A stretch of 11,743 nt of DNA from Planctomycetaceae bacterium (GCA_019232645.1 JAFANO010000393.1:1-11743); one strand, 5' to 3'; shown: positions 1-7,084, numbered from the stretch's first letter. The notes: a model not told the origin generated them from the letters alone. A program made the numbers and translations.

Positions 1-2
1 AT

Positions 3-815
3 GTCATCGAAGGGGCGGTTGCGGCCCCCAACGAGATGGGGCTGACCTACGTCCCCGACCTGAGCCTGTTCGAGCACATCGAGGTCTGGGTCCGTGGCTA
101 TATCAGGATCACCCGCGACTGCCGGAGCTACAAGACGCGCTACCTCAAGAGGACGGCCCACTTCGACGCCTATCAGCGCCTGGTCGTCGCGCTGAAGTTC
201 AAGCCGGATTTGAAGCTAGGGCCTCACGTCCGGTCCGACGTCCTCTACTTGAGGATGTTCAAGGACGTGCCGCACGTGGACATGGAGATGCACCTGCCCG
301 AGCAGGGGACCAAGGTCAAGATGCGCTGGATCGACAAGGCGCAGATCGCGTCGCCAATCCTGATGGGCATCCCCACGATCCTCATGAAACTCTTCGTCGC
401 CACCCTCTCGACGGCGGCGATCGGCGGCCTGATGATCGCGCCGATCAGCGCGGGGGTCAACTCGTTCTTCGGGTTCCGGCGCGCCAAGCAGCGCCACCTC
501 AACGCGATGATCCACCGGCTCTACTACCTCTCGCTGGCCAACAACAACAGCGAGAAGACGACGCCAGCGGTCAGCGACCCTACCGCCAAGCGGCATGACC
601 AACCAGCCGCTTGGAGTATTGTTCACTCAAACCGTGTCGTGCGCCCTGGGATAGCCTCAGGAACCAGGAACTGGGACCCCAACTCGTTCAACAACGCATC
701 CACCCCGGCCAGGCTCCACCGGTCGCGACGCCCGAACCTCAGGGAGTCCCGCAGTTGCCGGGCCGTGGCCGGGTCGCAGCGGGCGAGGGTAATCAGTTCA
801 TTTGCTAATCAATGA
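3..815 (+). CDS. DUF3754-like membrane protein, 5' end outside window, C-terminus apparently disrupted
   Basis: The frame is open from the left edge, so the true start lies upstream; the ATG at 36 is internal. The order of features matches the C-terminal part of the DUF3754 (TMEM143-like) family: an EVWVRGYIRI segment, then RYLKRTAHFDAYQRLV, then LYLRMFKDVPHVDMEMHLP (nt 246-302), a charged link, a hydrophobic membrane segment at about nt 379-465, and RLYYLSLANNNS at about nt 517-552. In the family as I know it, this last motif is followed by an acidic helix containing a KEALLAY-like sequence. Here the frame switches to TTPAVSDPTAKR and low-GC3 codons that look non-coding and run antisense to a minus-strand frame with excellent GC3. 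I infer truncation or rearrangement near nt 550, with the tail to 815 fortuitous. The function of DUF3754 proteins is not established. Family assignment is from memory of the motif pattern. Confidence 0.6.
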   Translation, partial: VIEGAVAAPNEMGLTYVPDLSLFEHIEVWVRGYIRITRDCRSYKTRYLKRTAHFDAYQRLVVALKFKPDLKLGPHVRSDVLYLRMFKDVPHVDMEMHLPEQGTKVKMRWIDKAQIASPILMGIPTILMKLFVATLSTAAIGGLMIAPISAGVNSFFGFRRAKQRHLNAMIHRLYYLSLANNNSEKTTPAVSDPTAKRHDQPAAWSIVHSNRVVRPGIASGTRNWDPNSFNNASTPARLHRSRRPNLRESRSCRAVAGSQRARVISSFANQ

Positions 816-818
816 CAT
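623..818 (-). pseudogene. Small hypothetical protein gene with a probable 1-nt frameshift near its start
   Basis: On the minus strand an ATG at 818-816 begins MSLISK and then meets TGA. One nucleotide out of phase, the next frame runs without a stop as ELITLARCDPATARQLRDSL, continues through WSLAGVDALLNELGSQFLVP, and ends GRTTRFE at the stop 625-623. Removing a single T from the AAATGAA stretch near nt 800 would join the two into a 64-residue protein. The downstream frame has nearly every third base G or C (to about nt 650), which supports real coding sequence on this strand and argues against the opposite plus-strand frame. An AT-rich block (about 791-840) lies at its 5' end and could hold its promoter. 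I do not recognise the family; the sequence looks soluble and helical. It could instead be a sequencing error or start at a non-standard codon such as CTG. Confidence 0.45.
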
Positions 819-953
819 TCTTGGAAACGAAATTCTGTGGACAGGGCCTCACGGCCGGACCGGGTCACCTGCGGGGACGACTGTCGCACAGGGTGGGCGG
901 CCGTGGTAGGATCATGGACAATGGCTCGACGCCGTATCAGATGAGGGCCGCCG
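819..953. other. Spacer with AT-rich block, probable promoter region
   Basis: This 135-bp gap separates the minus-strand small gene from the plus-strand toxin-like gene, so it is a divergent spacer. Its left part, together with 791-818, is clearly richer in A and T than the surroundings. The rest is GC-rich. No open frame of note crosses it. Confidence 0.4.
907..912 (+). promoter_or_regulatory. Possible -10 box (TAGGAT) of the toxin-antitoxin-like pair
   Basis: TAGGAT matches four or five of the six bases of the bacterial -10 consensus and lies 41 bp before the start codon at 954, giving a leader of about 35 nt. No good -35 hexamer stands at the normal distance; the bases 17 bp upstream (TCGCAC) are a poor match. 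The call rests on position and one hexamer only. Confidence 0.22.
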
Positions 954-1238
954 ATGGAGGTCCGGTACTACCTCGACCCTGACACCGGCCAGCCCCACAT
1001 CTATGGGCATGGCGTTAGCGAGGAAGAGGTCCGGGAAGTCCTACGTGGGCCCGGGGAAGACCTGCCAGCAGCCAGGGACTCGCGAATGAAACTGGGCCAG
1101 ACTGCCGCCGGGCGCTACCTGCAAGTCATCTACGTGCCCGACGAGGACCCCAACCGCGTCTTCGTGATCACCGCCTATGAGCTGCGAGAGAAGGCGAAGA
1201 AGGCCTATCGCCGACGACAACGGAGGAAGCCGCGATGA
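954..1238 (+). CDS. DUF4258/BrnT-like small protein, probable toxin of a toxin-antitoxin pair
   Basis: The 94-residue product starts MEVRYYLDPDTGQPHIYGHG, has a central VSEEEVREVL helix, then strands around GRYLQVIYVPDEDPNRVFVITAYEL, and ends in a very basic tail (KAKKAYRRRQRRKPR). This pattern, an early HxxxHGVSEEEV-like helix followed by YxxVIYxxD and VFVITAYE, is that of DUF4258 proteins, which share the RelE/BrnT-type small RNase fold. The basic tail would suit RNA binding. A GAGGG at 943-947 lies 6 nt before the ATG. The stop overlaps the next gene's start (ATGA), so the two are probably translationally coupled. The toxin-first order is that of brnT-brnA. RNase activity is inference; many DUF4258 proteins are uncharacterised. 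Confidence 0.65.
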   Translation: MEVRYYLDPDTGQPHIYGHGVSEEEVREVLRGPGEDLPAARDSRMKLGQTAAGRYLQVIYVPDEDPNRVFVITAYELREKAKKAYRRRQRRKPR

Positions 1239-1465
1239 GCGAGCAGAATTATCCGCCCGGCTGGGATGAAGACCGCGTGCGCCAGGTACTCGCCCACTAC
1301 GACAATCAGACCGAGGACGAACAGTTCGCCGAGATCGAGGCCGCGCGAGAAGCGGAGGGTGTTACCCTGATCGCCGTGCCCAAGGAATTGGTCCCCGAAG
1401 TTCGAGCGCTGCTCGCCCGGACGAGCCCGCCGTCCGGGCCACCCGCCCGGTCGAGCGACTGTTAA
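1235..1465 (+). CDS. Probable antitoxin partner of the DUF4258 protein
   Basis: The 76-residue acidic protein begins MSEQNYPPGWDEDRVRQVLA, followed by HYDNQTEDEQFAEIEAAREAE and then VTLIAVPKELVPEVRALLAR with a Pro/Ser-rich end. Small proteins starting with this PPGWDEERV...HYE.QTE..A pattern and ending in a VP.ELVP.VR.LIA segment are common beside DUF4258/BrnT-like genes in cyanobacteria and other bacteria, where they are taken to be antitoxins. The ATG overlaps the upstream stop by 4 bp, and a strong GGAGG sits at 1222-1226 inside the upstream gene with 8 nt spacing. That would favour more antitoxin than toxin. The C-terminal ELVPEVR helix is where toxin binding or dimerisation might lie, but this is a guess. 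No clear helix-turn-helix or ribbon-helix-helix motif is seen. Confidence 0.6.
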   Translation: MSEQNYPPGWDEDRVRQVLAHYDNQTEDEQFAEIEAAREAEGVTLIAVPKELVPEVRALLARTSPPSGPPARSSDC

Positions 1466-1472
1466 ACAAAAA

Positions 1473-1488
1473 TGCCAGGTCGATGGCA
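1473..1488. repeat. Small inverted repeat after the toxin-antitoxin-like pair
   Basis: TGCCA and TGGCA flank a 6-nt loop, 8 nt past the antitoxin stop and right after a run of A residues. The plus strand lacks a T tract after it, so it is at best a weak or factor-assisted terminator. The A run would become a T tract for transcription on the minus strand. A 5-bp stem can occur by chance. Confidence 0.2.
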
Positions 1489-1633
1489 ATCGCGGGGCCT
1501 CACTGCCACAATGGGACGATCCTCGTGACGCGCGAAGGAACGCCCTCGAGATGGCCGGACGTCGAGGAAATCACCTCGGTCGGGTGCTGGAGTCGGGCCG
1601 CGACCTACCCTGGTCCGCGACTGTCGGCCCTAC

Positions 1634-1639
1634 TACAAT
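1634..1639 (+). promoter_or_regulatory. Possible -10 box (TACAAT) of the resB-ccsA operon
   Basis: TACAAT matches five of six consensus -10 bases in a GC-rich spacer and stands about 89 bp before the chosen resB start at 1728, so the leader would be about 80 nt. The bases at the usual -35 position (TGGTCC at 1611-1616) match poorly. If real, it lies inside the longer open frame that begins at 1551, which is another reason to reject that earlier start. Confidence 0.3.
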
Positions 1640-1727
1640 GAGGGCCGAGCATGAAGAGACGTCGGGCCGATCGCCCCGCCCCCGGTCCTGCCCTCGACGC
1701 GGATCTTCCCCTCCAGGTGGACAACCC

Positions 1728-3899
1728 ATGGCGACTGCCACGAAGAAATCGCCCTCGCCCACATCGCATCCCTCGAGCACGCAGGGCCCGAGGGCCGCCT
1801 CCGTGCCGGGCCGGATCGTCCAGGCGTGCGAGGCGATCTATCGCTTCCTGGCGTCGCTCAAGCTGGCGGTCATCAGCCTCGCCACGCTGGCCGGGACGCT
1901 CGCCTACGCCACGTTCTTCGAGTCCTGGTACGGCGGCAGCGCGGCGCAGGAGTGGATCTATCGGACCCGGGGATTCGCCCTCCTCCTGGCCTTCCTGGGG
2001 ATCAACATCCTCTGCGCAGCCCTGATCCGGTTCCCCTGGAAGCGGCGGCAGATCGGCTTCCTCATCACCCACGCCGGCTTGCTGATCTTGCTGGCGGGCT
2101 CTTACTGGAGCATCAAGACCGCCGATGAGGGGCAAGTCGGCATGGTCGAAGGGGACGTCAAGCACCAGATGGTCCGGCTCGATCACCCCAAGATCCGGAT
2201 CTTCCCGATCGACCCCGACACCAACAAGCCCTCCGCCGATGGCTACGAGCTCGACTTCCGCCCCGGCAACTTCGCCTGGGGGCCGGGGAACCCCATCCCG
2301 AAGACCATCTTCGGGAGGATCGGCGACGTCTTCTCCGCCCCCAAGGACCCGAAGGTCGAGCTGACCAATCCCGATGACCCGTTCAAGCTCGTGGTCAAGT
2401 CGCACCTGCCGGCCTCGATGCTGACCCTGGCGCACGAGCCCGACCCGCGGGGCGTCCCGATGGCCAGGATCCGCCCGAGGATCAAGGCGCCCGGCATGCC
2501 TCGCGCCCGGGACGTCTTCGAGTTCGACCTGCAGAACTGGTTCAAGACCGACAAGCGGCTCTATCGCGCGGTCAAGGGCCAGGGCCCGGCGCAGTTCGTC
2601 TTCCTGTACGTCGACCGGCCCGAGCTGATCGACGACTTCCGCAACCCGCCCAAATACTCGGGGACCTACGGGGTCGCGCGGTTCCGCTATCGCGACCGGT
2701 CGGGCAAGGCCCGGTCGCGCGAATGGCCGCTCGACGGCCAGGCCGAGAGGTCGATCACCCTGCCCGACAGCGACCTGTCGACCACGTTCGTCGGCGTCGT
2801 CGAGATCCCGGTCGAGGAGACCGGGCTGGGTCGGACGCTCGGCGACGCGACGATCCCCGTCGCGCACTTCAGGGTCAAGCGGGGGGACGGGCCCGAGGCC
2901 GACTATTACGGCTGGGCTTCCCTGCCGATGATCCCCAACCTGATCCCGACCGGCCGCCCCGAAGGTCCCGCCCACAGGACGCCGCTGGTCGAGATCACCT
3001 ACTATCTCCCGCCCGACCTCAAGTCCAGCGGCCGATTCGGGGTGGTCGAGGTCCTGGGGACCCCCGACAAGTCGCTCTACTATCGCGTCTTCGGCCGGAG
3101 CGACACGGGGCGGAGCGAGGTCCGCGCCTCCGGCCCCCTGACGCTCGGCGAGGAGGTCCTCGCCTTCGGCGGCAACCCCAACATGCCGATGACGCTCACC
3201 TTCCGGGTCGAGGACTTCCTCCCGTCGGGGGTCGAGAAGGAGGTCTGCGAGCCGATCAGCCTGCCCAAGGGCAAGATGGGCGAGGGCATCCCCGCCAGCT
3301 TGGTCGAGATGACCTACAAGGGCGAGACCCGGGAGTTCTGGATCCGGCGCTCCCCCTCGCTCGAGCCGACCTATCAACGCGCCTCGTTCCCGGCCGGCGA
3401 CTTCGAGATCTCCTACGACGTGGACCGCAAGGACCTCGGGTTCTCGCTCAAGCTCGACGACTTCGACGTCGGCTTCGACCCGGGCACCGATCGCGACTCG
3501 AGCTACACGAGCAAGGTCCGGCTGACCGACGACGCCATGGGCATCCGGGACAAGCCCTTCACGATCACGATGAACGAGCCCCTGTCCCATCGCGGCTACA
3601 CGTTCTACCAGACGAGCTACCAGCGCCAGCAGGACCCGCAGACCGGTCGGGAGACCGGCCAGTTCATGTCGGTCTTCCAGGTCGCCACGGACCCCGGCCG
3701 GACGACGAAGTACCTCGGCTGCCTGATGGTGGTCCTGGGCGCCTTCGTCCAGTTCTACATGCGGGCGGGGGTCTTCACCGACGGCGGCAAGCGGGAACGC
3801 GAGCGGGCCGCCGCCCGGGCCAGGAAAGCCGCCGGCCGCGATCCGCCCGCGCCCGAGACGACCGTCTCGGTCGTGACCGAGTCCGAGGAACTGCTTTGA
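1728..3899 (+). CDS. resB: Cytochrome c biogenesis protein ResB/Ccs1
   Basis: ResB (Ccs1) pairs with CcsA/ResC in System II cytochrome c maturation, which moves haem across the membrane and attaches it to apocytochromes. The product has 723 residues from this start. Three membrane segments lie near the N-terminus (about 43-63, 81-101 and 108-128, the last in FLITHAGLLILLAGSYWSIK), then a large extracytoplasmic domain to about residue 655, a typical SHRGYTFYQTSYQ motif at about 620-632, a fourth membrane segment (about 661-681), and a charged cytoplasmic tail. The frame is open back to an ATG at 1551. I prefer 1728 because AGGTGG at 1715-1720 gives a ribosome site 7 nt upstream and because residues from the earlier start are Arg/Pro/Ser-rich with no domain character. 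At 723 residues it is longer than usual for ResB (about 450-600), because of insertions in the outer domain. ccsA follows after 94 bp on the same strand. Confidence 0.85.
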   Translation: MATATKKSPSPTSHPSSTQGPRAASVPGRIVQACEAIYRFLASLKLAVISLATLAGTLAYATFFESWYGGSAAQEWIYRTRGFALLLAFLGINILCAALIRFPWKRRQIGFLITHAGLLILLAGSYWSIKTADEGQVGMVEGDVKHQMVRLDHPKIRIFPIDPDTNKPSADGYELDFRPGNFAWGPGNPIPKTIFGRIGDVFSAPKDPKVELTNPDDPFKLVVKSHLPASMLTLAHEPDPRGVPMARIRPRIKAPGMPRARDVFEFDLQNWFKTDKRLYRAVKGQGPAQFVFLYVDRPELIDDFRNPPKYSGTYGVARFRYRDRSGKARSREWPLDGQAERSITLPDSDLSTTFVGVVEIPVEETGLGRTLGDATIPVAHFRVKRGDGPEADYYGWASLPMIPNLIPTGRPEGPAHRTPLVEITYYLPPDLKSSGRFGVVEVLGTPDKSLYYRVFGRSDTGRSEVRASGPLTLGEEVLAFGGNPNMPMTLTFRVEDFLPSGVEKEVCEPISLPKGKMGEGIPASLVEMTYKGETREFWIRRSPSLEPTYQRASFPAGDFEISYDVDRKDLGFSLKLDDFDVGFDPGTDRDSSYTSKVRLTDDAMGIRDKPFTITMNEPLSHRGYTFYQTSYQRQQDPQTGRETGQFMSVFQVATDPGRTTKYLGCLMVVLGAFVQFYMRAGVFTDGGKRERERAAARARKAAGRDPPAPETTVSVVTESEELL

Positions 3900-3993
3900 T
3901 CCCTTCCGGAGGCTGCGCGACGCACCGATCCCTCCGCTCATCGAACCGAACCGAACGGCTGCCTGAGCCGCACCTCACCCGAGAGATTCTGAC

Positions 3994-6630
3994 ATGAGAC
4001 GATTCGGAGGACTCCTCCTTGGCCTCGGCCTGGCGCTGGCGATCGGCCGATCCGCGTCGGCCGCCACGGACCCCAAGGCGCTCGGCGTCGGCCCCGCCTA
4101 TGAAGAGCTGGGCAAGCTGGCTGTGATGCATGCAGGGCGGATCAAGCCCCTGGACACGCTGGCCCGCGAGGAGGTCAAGCAGATCTTCGGCCGCGAGACG
4201 ATCAAGCTCCGCGACGAATCGAACGGGGTCGTCGCGACCTGGGGGCCCGTCGCGGCGATGTTCGACTGGTCGGTCCGCCCCGAGTTCTGGGACGACCAAC
4301 CGATCATCCTCGTCGAATACGTCCCGTTGAAGCGGCTGCTCCTGGCCGAGACGATCCAGGCCCGGCTGGCGGCCGCCGCGGAGAAGGGCGGGACGTCACC
4401 CGAGGATCGCGCCGCGCTGAAGGCGCTGGCCGACGACCCGGAAGTCTCCCAGGCCAAGCTGACCCGCTTCCTCGAGCGGGCCCGGATCGCGGACGAAGAC
4501 AGCAAGGCGATCAAGGAGCTGGCCGCGAAGCTGGGCGAGGCACACCGGTGGCTCACCCCCCGAGAGCTTGAGAACGCCCGGGTGGTCTCGGGCGGCCAGC
4601 GGCTCCCCTTCGACTCGTGGTTTCGCGACCTCGACGACCGCAAGCGTCAGGCCGACTCGAACGTGGAGGGGGTCGAGAGGCTGGCCGAGGTCGAGAATCG
4701 CGCCATCGAGGTCGGGAGGAGGCTGGTGCACTACCAGGCGATCCGCGACCGCGAGATCCGTTCCGTCGAGCCGATGCTGGTCATGCCCCGGCCGAGCACC
4801 CCGGCGTTCCTCGCCTTCTCGGCCGCCGCGCTCAGGAAGGGGAGGGAGCAAGGCCCCGAGGCGCTCACGCCGCTCCAGCTCGAGGCCGCGAATTCCCTGG
4901 CGAAGTACTGGAACGACATCCCGCTCAAGGATCGCGAGATGCCGGGGACCGACGCCGAGTTCGACAAGCGGTTCACCGGCTGGCTCAAGGACAAGGCGGG
5001 GTGGATCCCGTTCAAGGTCTTGCTCGACGCCAAGCCCGAGGAGCTGGCGGAGGCCGGCTATCCGGCCAGGCCGATCGAGGCGTTCCGCGCGGCGTTCAAG
5101 GCGATGGAGCAGGCCGAGTCGGCCGCGCCCGGCGAGGCGCCCGCGGCCAAGGCGAGCACACTGCTGGCGGCCTCGCGCGAGCTGGGAGAGGCGGTCAACC
5201 CCGGCATGTATCCCACGCTCCGGGAGATGGAGCGGGAGGTCTACTTCAACCAGACGAACCCGTTCTGGAAGGCCCCGGTGGCCTACGGCGCCGCGCTGGC
5301 GCTGCTGGCCATCAGTCTCGGGTTCCTCGCGACCGCCCGGCGCTCGGCCCTCTGGTGGGTCGGCCGGTCGGCCTACACGCTGGGGATGATCGCACTGGGG
5401 GCGGGGATCGCCCTGGAAGTCTTCGGCTTCACCATGAGGGTCCGGATCTCGGGTTGGGCGCCCGTGACCAACATGTACGAGACGGTCATCTGGGTCTCGC
5501 TGGTCGCGGCGGTCCTGGCCCTGGTCTTCGAGCTGATCTTCCGCGGGACGTACGCCGCGCTGGCCGGCTCGGGCGTGGCGCTGCTGGGGACGGTGCTCGC
5601 GGCGAACGTGCCGCTCCTGGACCCGAGCATCCACAACCTCAACCCGGTCCTCCGAAGCAACTACTGGCTGACGATCCACGTCCTGACCGAGGTCTCCAGC
5701 TACGCGGCCTTCGCGCTGGCGATGGGGCTGGGGGTGATCGCGAGCCTCTACTACCTGACGGCGACCTACCGCCGCTCGCCGAGCTTCTCCGAGCTGGCGG
5801 CCTGGCTGGCGCCGGGGCTGCCGCTGCTCGCCGTGGGCGTGATCGGGCTGGGGGCGGGGTCGGGCTGGCTGGGACCGCGGCACGAGATCGGTCCGACGTT
5901 GTATTACGTCTCGCTGGCCCTGGCCTACGTGGGCGAGTTCCTGACGATCGTGGGTGTCAGCTCGGTCGTCGGGGAATCGGTCGCGCGGGCCAGCCTCCGT
6001 GAGGACGCCCACCTCGACGAGGCGGCGATCGCCGGCGAGGCCGCTGTCCCCGCGGCGACGGCCGTGCAGACGGTGACCGTCGACGAGGAGCAGGGGGCGG
6101 TGGCGACCCTGAGCCGTCCGACCGTCGCCGAGATCCGGTCGCGGGCGGCGCGGAACCGGCCCAAGCTCGACGCCAGGGGACTGGCCATGCAGGAGACGGC
6201 CGCCAAGATCAAGCCGCTGTCGAACTTCATCTACCGGACGATGCAGGTCGGCGTCCTCCTGATCGCCGCCGGCACGATCCTGGGGGGCGTCTGGGCCGAC
6301 TACTCGTGGGGCCGGTTCTGGGGCTGGGACCCCAAGGAAGTCTGGGCCCTCATCACCCTGCTCGTCTACCTGATCCCGCTCCACGGGCGGTTCGCCGGCT
6401 GGGTCAATACGTTCGGCCTGGTCGTGTCGTCGGTCTTCTGCTTCCTCTCGGTAGTCATGGCCTGGTATGGGGTCAACTTCGTGCTCGGCGTCGGGCTACA
6501 TAGCTATGGGTTCACCGAAGGCGGCGGTCAGTGGACCGTTACCGGCGTTGTCTTGGCCGTCCTCGCCCTCACCGCCGCCGCCGCCTGGCGTCGATACCTG
6601 GGCTCGCGTGTGACCGCCCCGACGGCCTGA
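3994..6630 (+). CDS. ccsA: Cytochrome c biogenesis protein CcsA/ResC with long periplasmic N-terminal region
   Basis: This is the haem-handling partner of ResB in System II. The 878-residue product begins with a signal peptide (hydrophobic 7-18, likely cleavage after ASA at 21-23). A long hydrophilic, presumably extracytoplasmic region (24 to about 425) opens with the GRIKPLDTLAREEVKQIFGR sequence seen in planctomycete and Bacteroidetes relatives. The CcsA core follows: membrane helices near 430-448 and 460-480, WAPVTNMYE (488-496), His562 in TIHVLTEVSSYA, the tryptophan-rich haem-binding WGRFWGWDPKE (772-782), His797 in LIPLHGRF and His836 in GVGLHSYGF. All the conserved histidines and the WWD motif of the family are therefore present and the protein should be active. 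A hydrophilic, Ala/Glu-rich loop of about 70 residues (669-740) between core helices is unusual. GAGAG at 3981-3985 is a weak ribosome site, 8 nt from the ATG. It is co-directional with resB and probably co-transcribed. Confidence 0.9.
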   Translation: MRRFGGLLLGLGLALAIGRSASAATDPKALGVGPAYEELGKLAVMHAGRIKPLDTLAREEVKQIFGRETIKLRDESNGVVATWGPVAAMFDWSVRPEFWDDQPIILVEYVPLKRLLLAETIQARLAAAAEKGGTSPEDRAALKALADDPEVSQAKLTRFLERARIADEDSKAIKELAAKLGEAHRWLTPRELENARVVSGGQRLPFDSWFRDLDDRKRQADSNVEGVERLAEVENRAIEVGRRLVHYQAIRDREIRSVEPMLVMPRPSTPAFLAFSAAALRKGREQGPEALTPLQLEAANSLAKYWNDIPLKDREMPGTDAEFDKRFTGWLKDKAGWIPFKVLLDAKPEELAEAGYPARPIEAFRAAFKAMEQAESAAPGEAPAAKASTLLAASRELGEAVNPGMYPTLREMEREVYFNQTNPFWKAPVAYGAALALLAISLGFLATARRSALWWVGRSAYTLGMIALGAGIALEVFGFTMRVRISGWAPVTNMYETVIWVSLVAAVLALVFELIFRGTYAALAGSGVALLGTVLAANVPLLDPSIHNLNPVLRSNYWLTIHVLTEVSSYAAFALAMGLGVIASLYYLTATYRRSPSFSELAAWLAPGLPLLAVGVIGLGAGSGWLGPRHEIGPTLYYVSLALAYVGEFLTIVGVSSVVGESVARASLREDAHLDEAAIAGEAAVPAATAVQTVTVDEEQGAVATLSRPTVAEIRSRAARNRPKLDARGLAMQETAAKIKPLSNFIYRTMQVGVLLIAAGTILGGVWADYSWGRFWGWDPKEVWALITLLVYLIPLHGRFAGWVNTFGLVVSSVFCFLSVVMAWYGVNFVLGVGLHSYGFTEGGGQWTVTGVVLAVLALTAAAAWRRYLGSRVTAPTA

Positions 6631-6976
6631 CCCATCGGCCAAGGTGTCCCGCTCCACGGACCCGGACCAGCCATTGCGAGAGGAGACACCAGCTTCGCTG
6701 GGCGTCTCGGACAAGCCGCGAGGCACTTCGAATCCGCCGGGAGAGCAAGGTCCCGGCAAGGGTCGTAGTCAATCGACCTCAGGGATCGAAAGGCCGGCTT
6801 GCCGGTGAGTACAGGTCCAAGTCCACTCCGTTCAGGCTGGAATTCTCTCACAATCGGGCTTGAATCCCAGAGGTCGTTGCGGCAACTTGATGTGGAGTCG
6901 TGTGGCGACTCTCGCGATACGACTTCATCATGTCATGAGCCCTCACTTCCACACCATCGAGAGGGACCATTCCGCC
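6631..6976. other. 346-bp spacer with several hairpins, no convincing gene
   Basis: Open frames here are out of phase with each other, have mixed third-base composition and resemble no family I know. The spacer holds several short perfect inverted repeats: 6683-6708 (CCAGC/GCTGG with a GAGAC/GTCTC outer stem), 6736-6757 (GCCGGGA/TCCCGGC, 8-nt loop), 6794-6805 (CCGGC/GCCGG, which leaves a 2-nt loop) and 6895-6911 (GAGTCG/CGACTC, 5-nt loop). The first could end transcription of resB-ccsA, though it lacks a T tract. The region nearest the next gene (6887-6976) would be expected to carry its promoter, but I see no clear pair of hexamers. Confidence 0.4.
6683..6708 (+). terminator. Possible terminator hairpin after ccsA
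   Basis: The arms CCAGC (6689-6693) and GCTGG (6697-6701) close a 3-nt TTC loop. An outer GAGAC/GTCTC stem (6683-6687 and 6704-6708) extends it across a small internal loop. It starts 52 nt past the ccsA stop. No T run follows, so it is a hairpin in the right place rather than a classic intrinsic terminator. Confidence 0.3.
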
Positions 6977-7084
6977 ATGGGCGACAAGGCACCAAAGGAC
7001 AAGGCCAAGAAGAAGAAGATCGACGAGAAGAAGAAGGCCGGAGCGGCCAATTCGGCCTCCGCCGAGAAGGCGGCCAAGAAATGA
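6977..7084 (+). CDS. Small lysine-rich protein, 35 residues, unknown function
   Basis: The protein begins MGDKAPKDKAKKKKIDEKKK and ends in an Ala/Lys tail; 13 of 35 residues are lysine. Short proteins of this kind starting MGDK followed by Lys, Ala and Gln or Glu are recurrent in planctomycetes and other bacteria, where they are left as hypothetical. The frame is open upstream to an ATG at 6860, but I start at 6977 because of the family-like MGDK beginning and an AGGGA ribosome site at 6962-6966, 10 nt upstream; the residues before it (RLHHVMSPHFHTIERDHS) have no such character. It should be soluble, disordered and strongly basic, so binding to nucleic acid or ribosomes is possible but unproven. 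A strong hairpin begins 7 nt after the stop, which suggests a compact single-gene transcript. Confidence 0.6.
   Translation: MGDKAPKDKAKKKKIDEKKKAGAANSASAEKAAKK

Noticed and set aside
878..1626. The 9-mer CGACTGTCG occurs at 878-886 and 1618-1626, upstream of both -10-like boxes
   Set aside because: The distances to the -10-like boxes differ (20 versus 7 bp), so it cannot be the same promoter element; chance in GC-rich DNA is likely.
1651..2025. Plus-strand frame starting MKRRRADRP that overlaps the start of resB
   Set aside because: Arg/Ser-rich shadow frame running into the ResB membrane segments; no domain character.
1605..3941. Minus-strand open frame of 778 residues opposite resB
   Set aside because: It is the antisense shadow of a high-GC3 gene; composition is Arg/Gly/Asp-rich with no domain, while the plus strand has clear ResB membrane segments and motifs.
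4396..6384. Minus-strand open frame of 662 residues opposite ccsA
   Set aside because: Low-complexity Arg/Asp/Gly-rich antisense shadow; the plus strand encodes CcsA with all its conserved residues.
6727..6740. TTCGAATCC resembling a tRNA T-loop
   Set aside because: The flanking bases do not form a 5-bp T stem and no acceptor, D or anticodon arms can be fitted around it.
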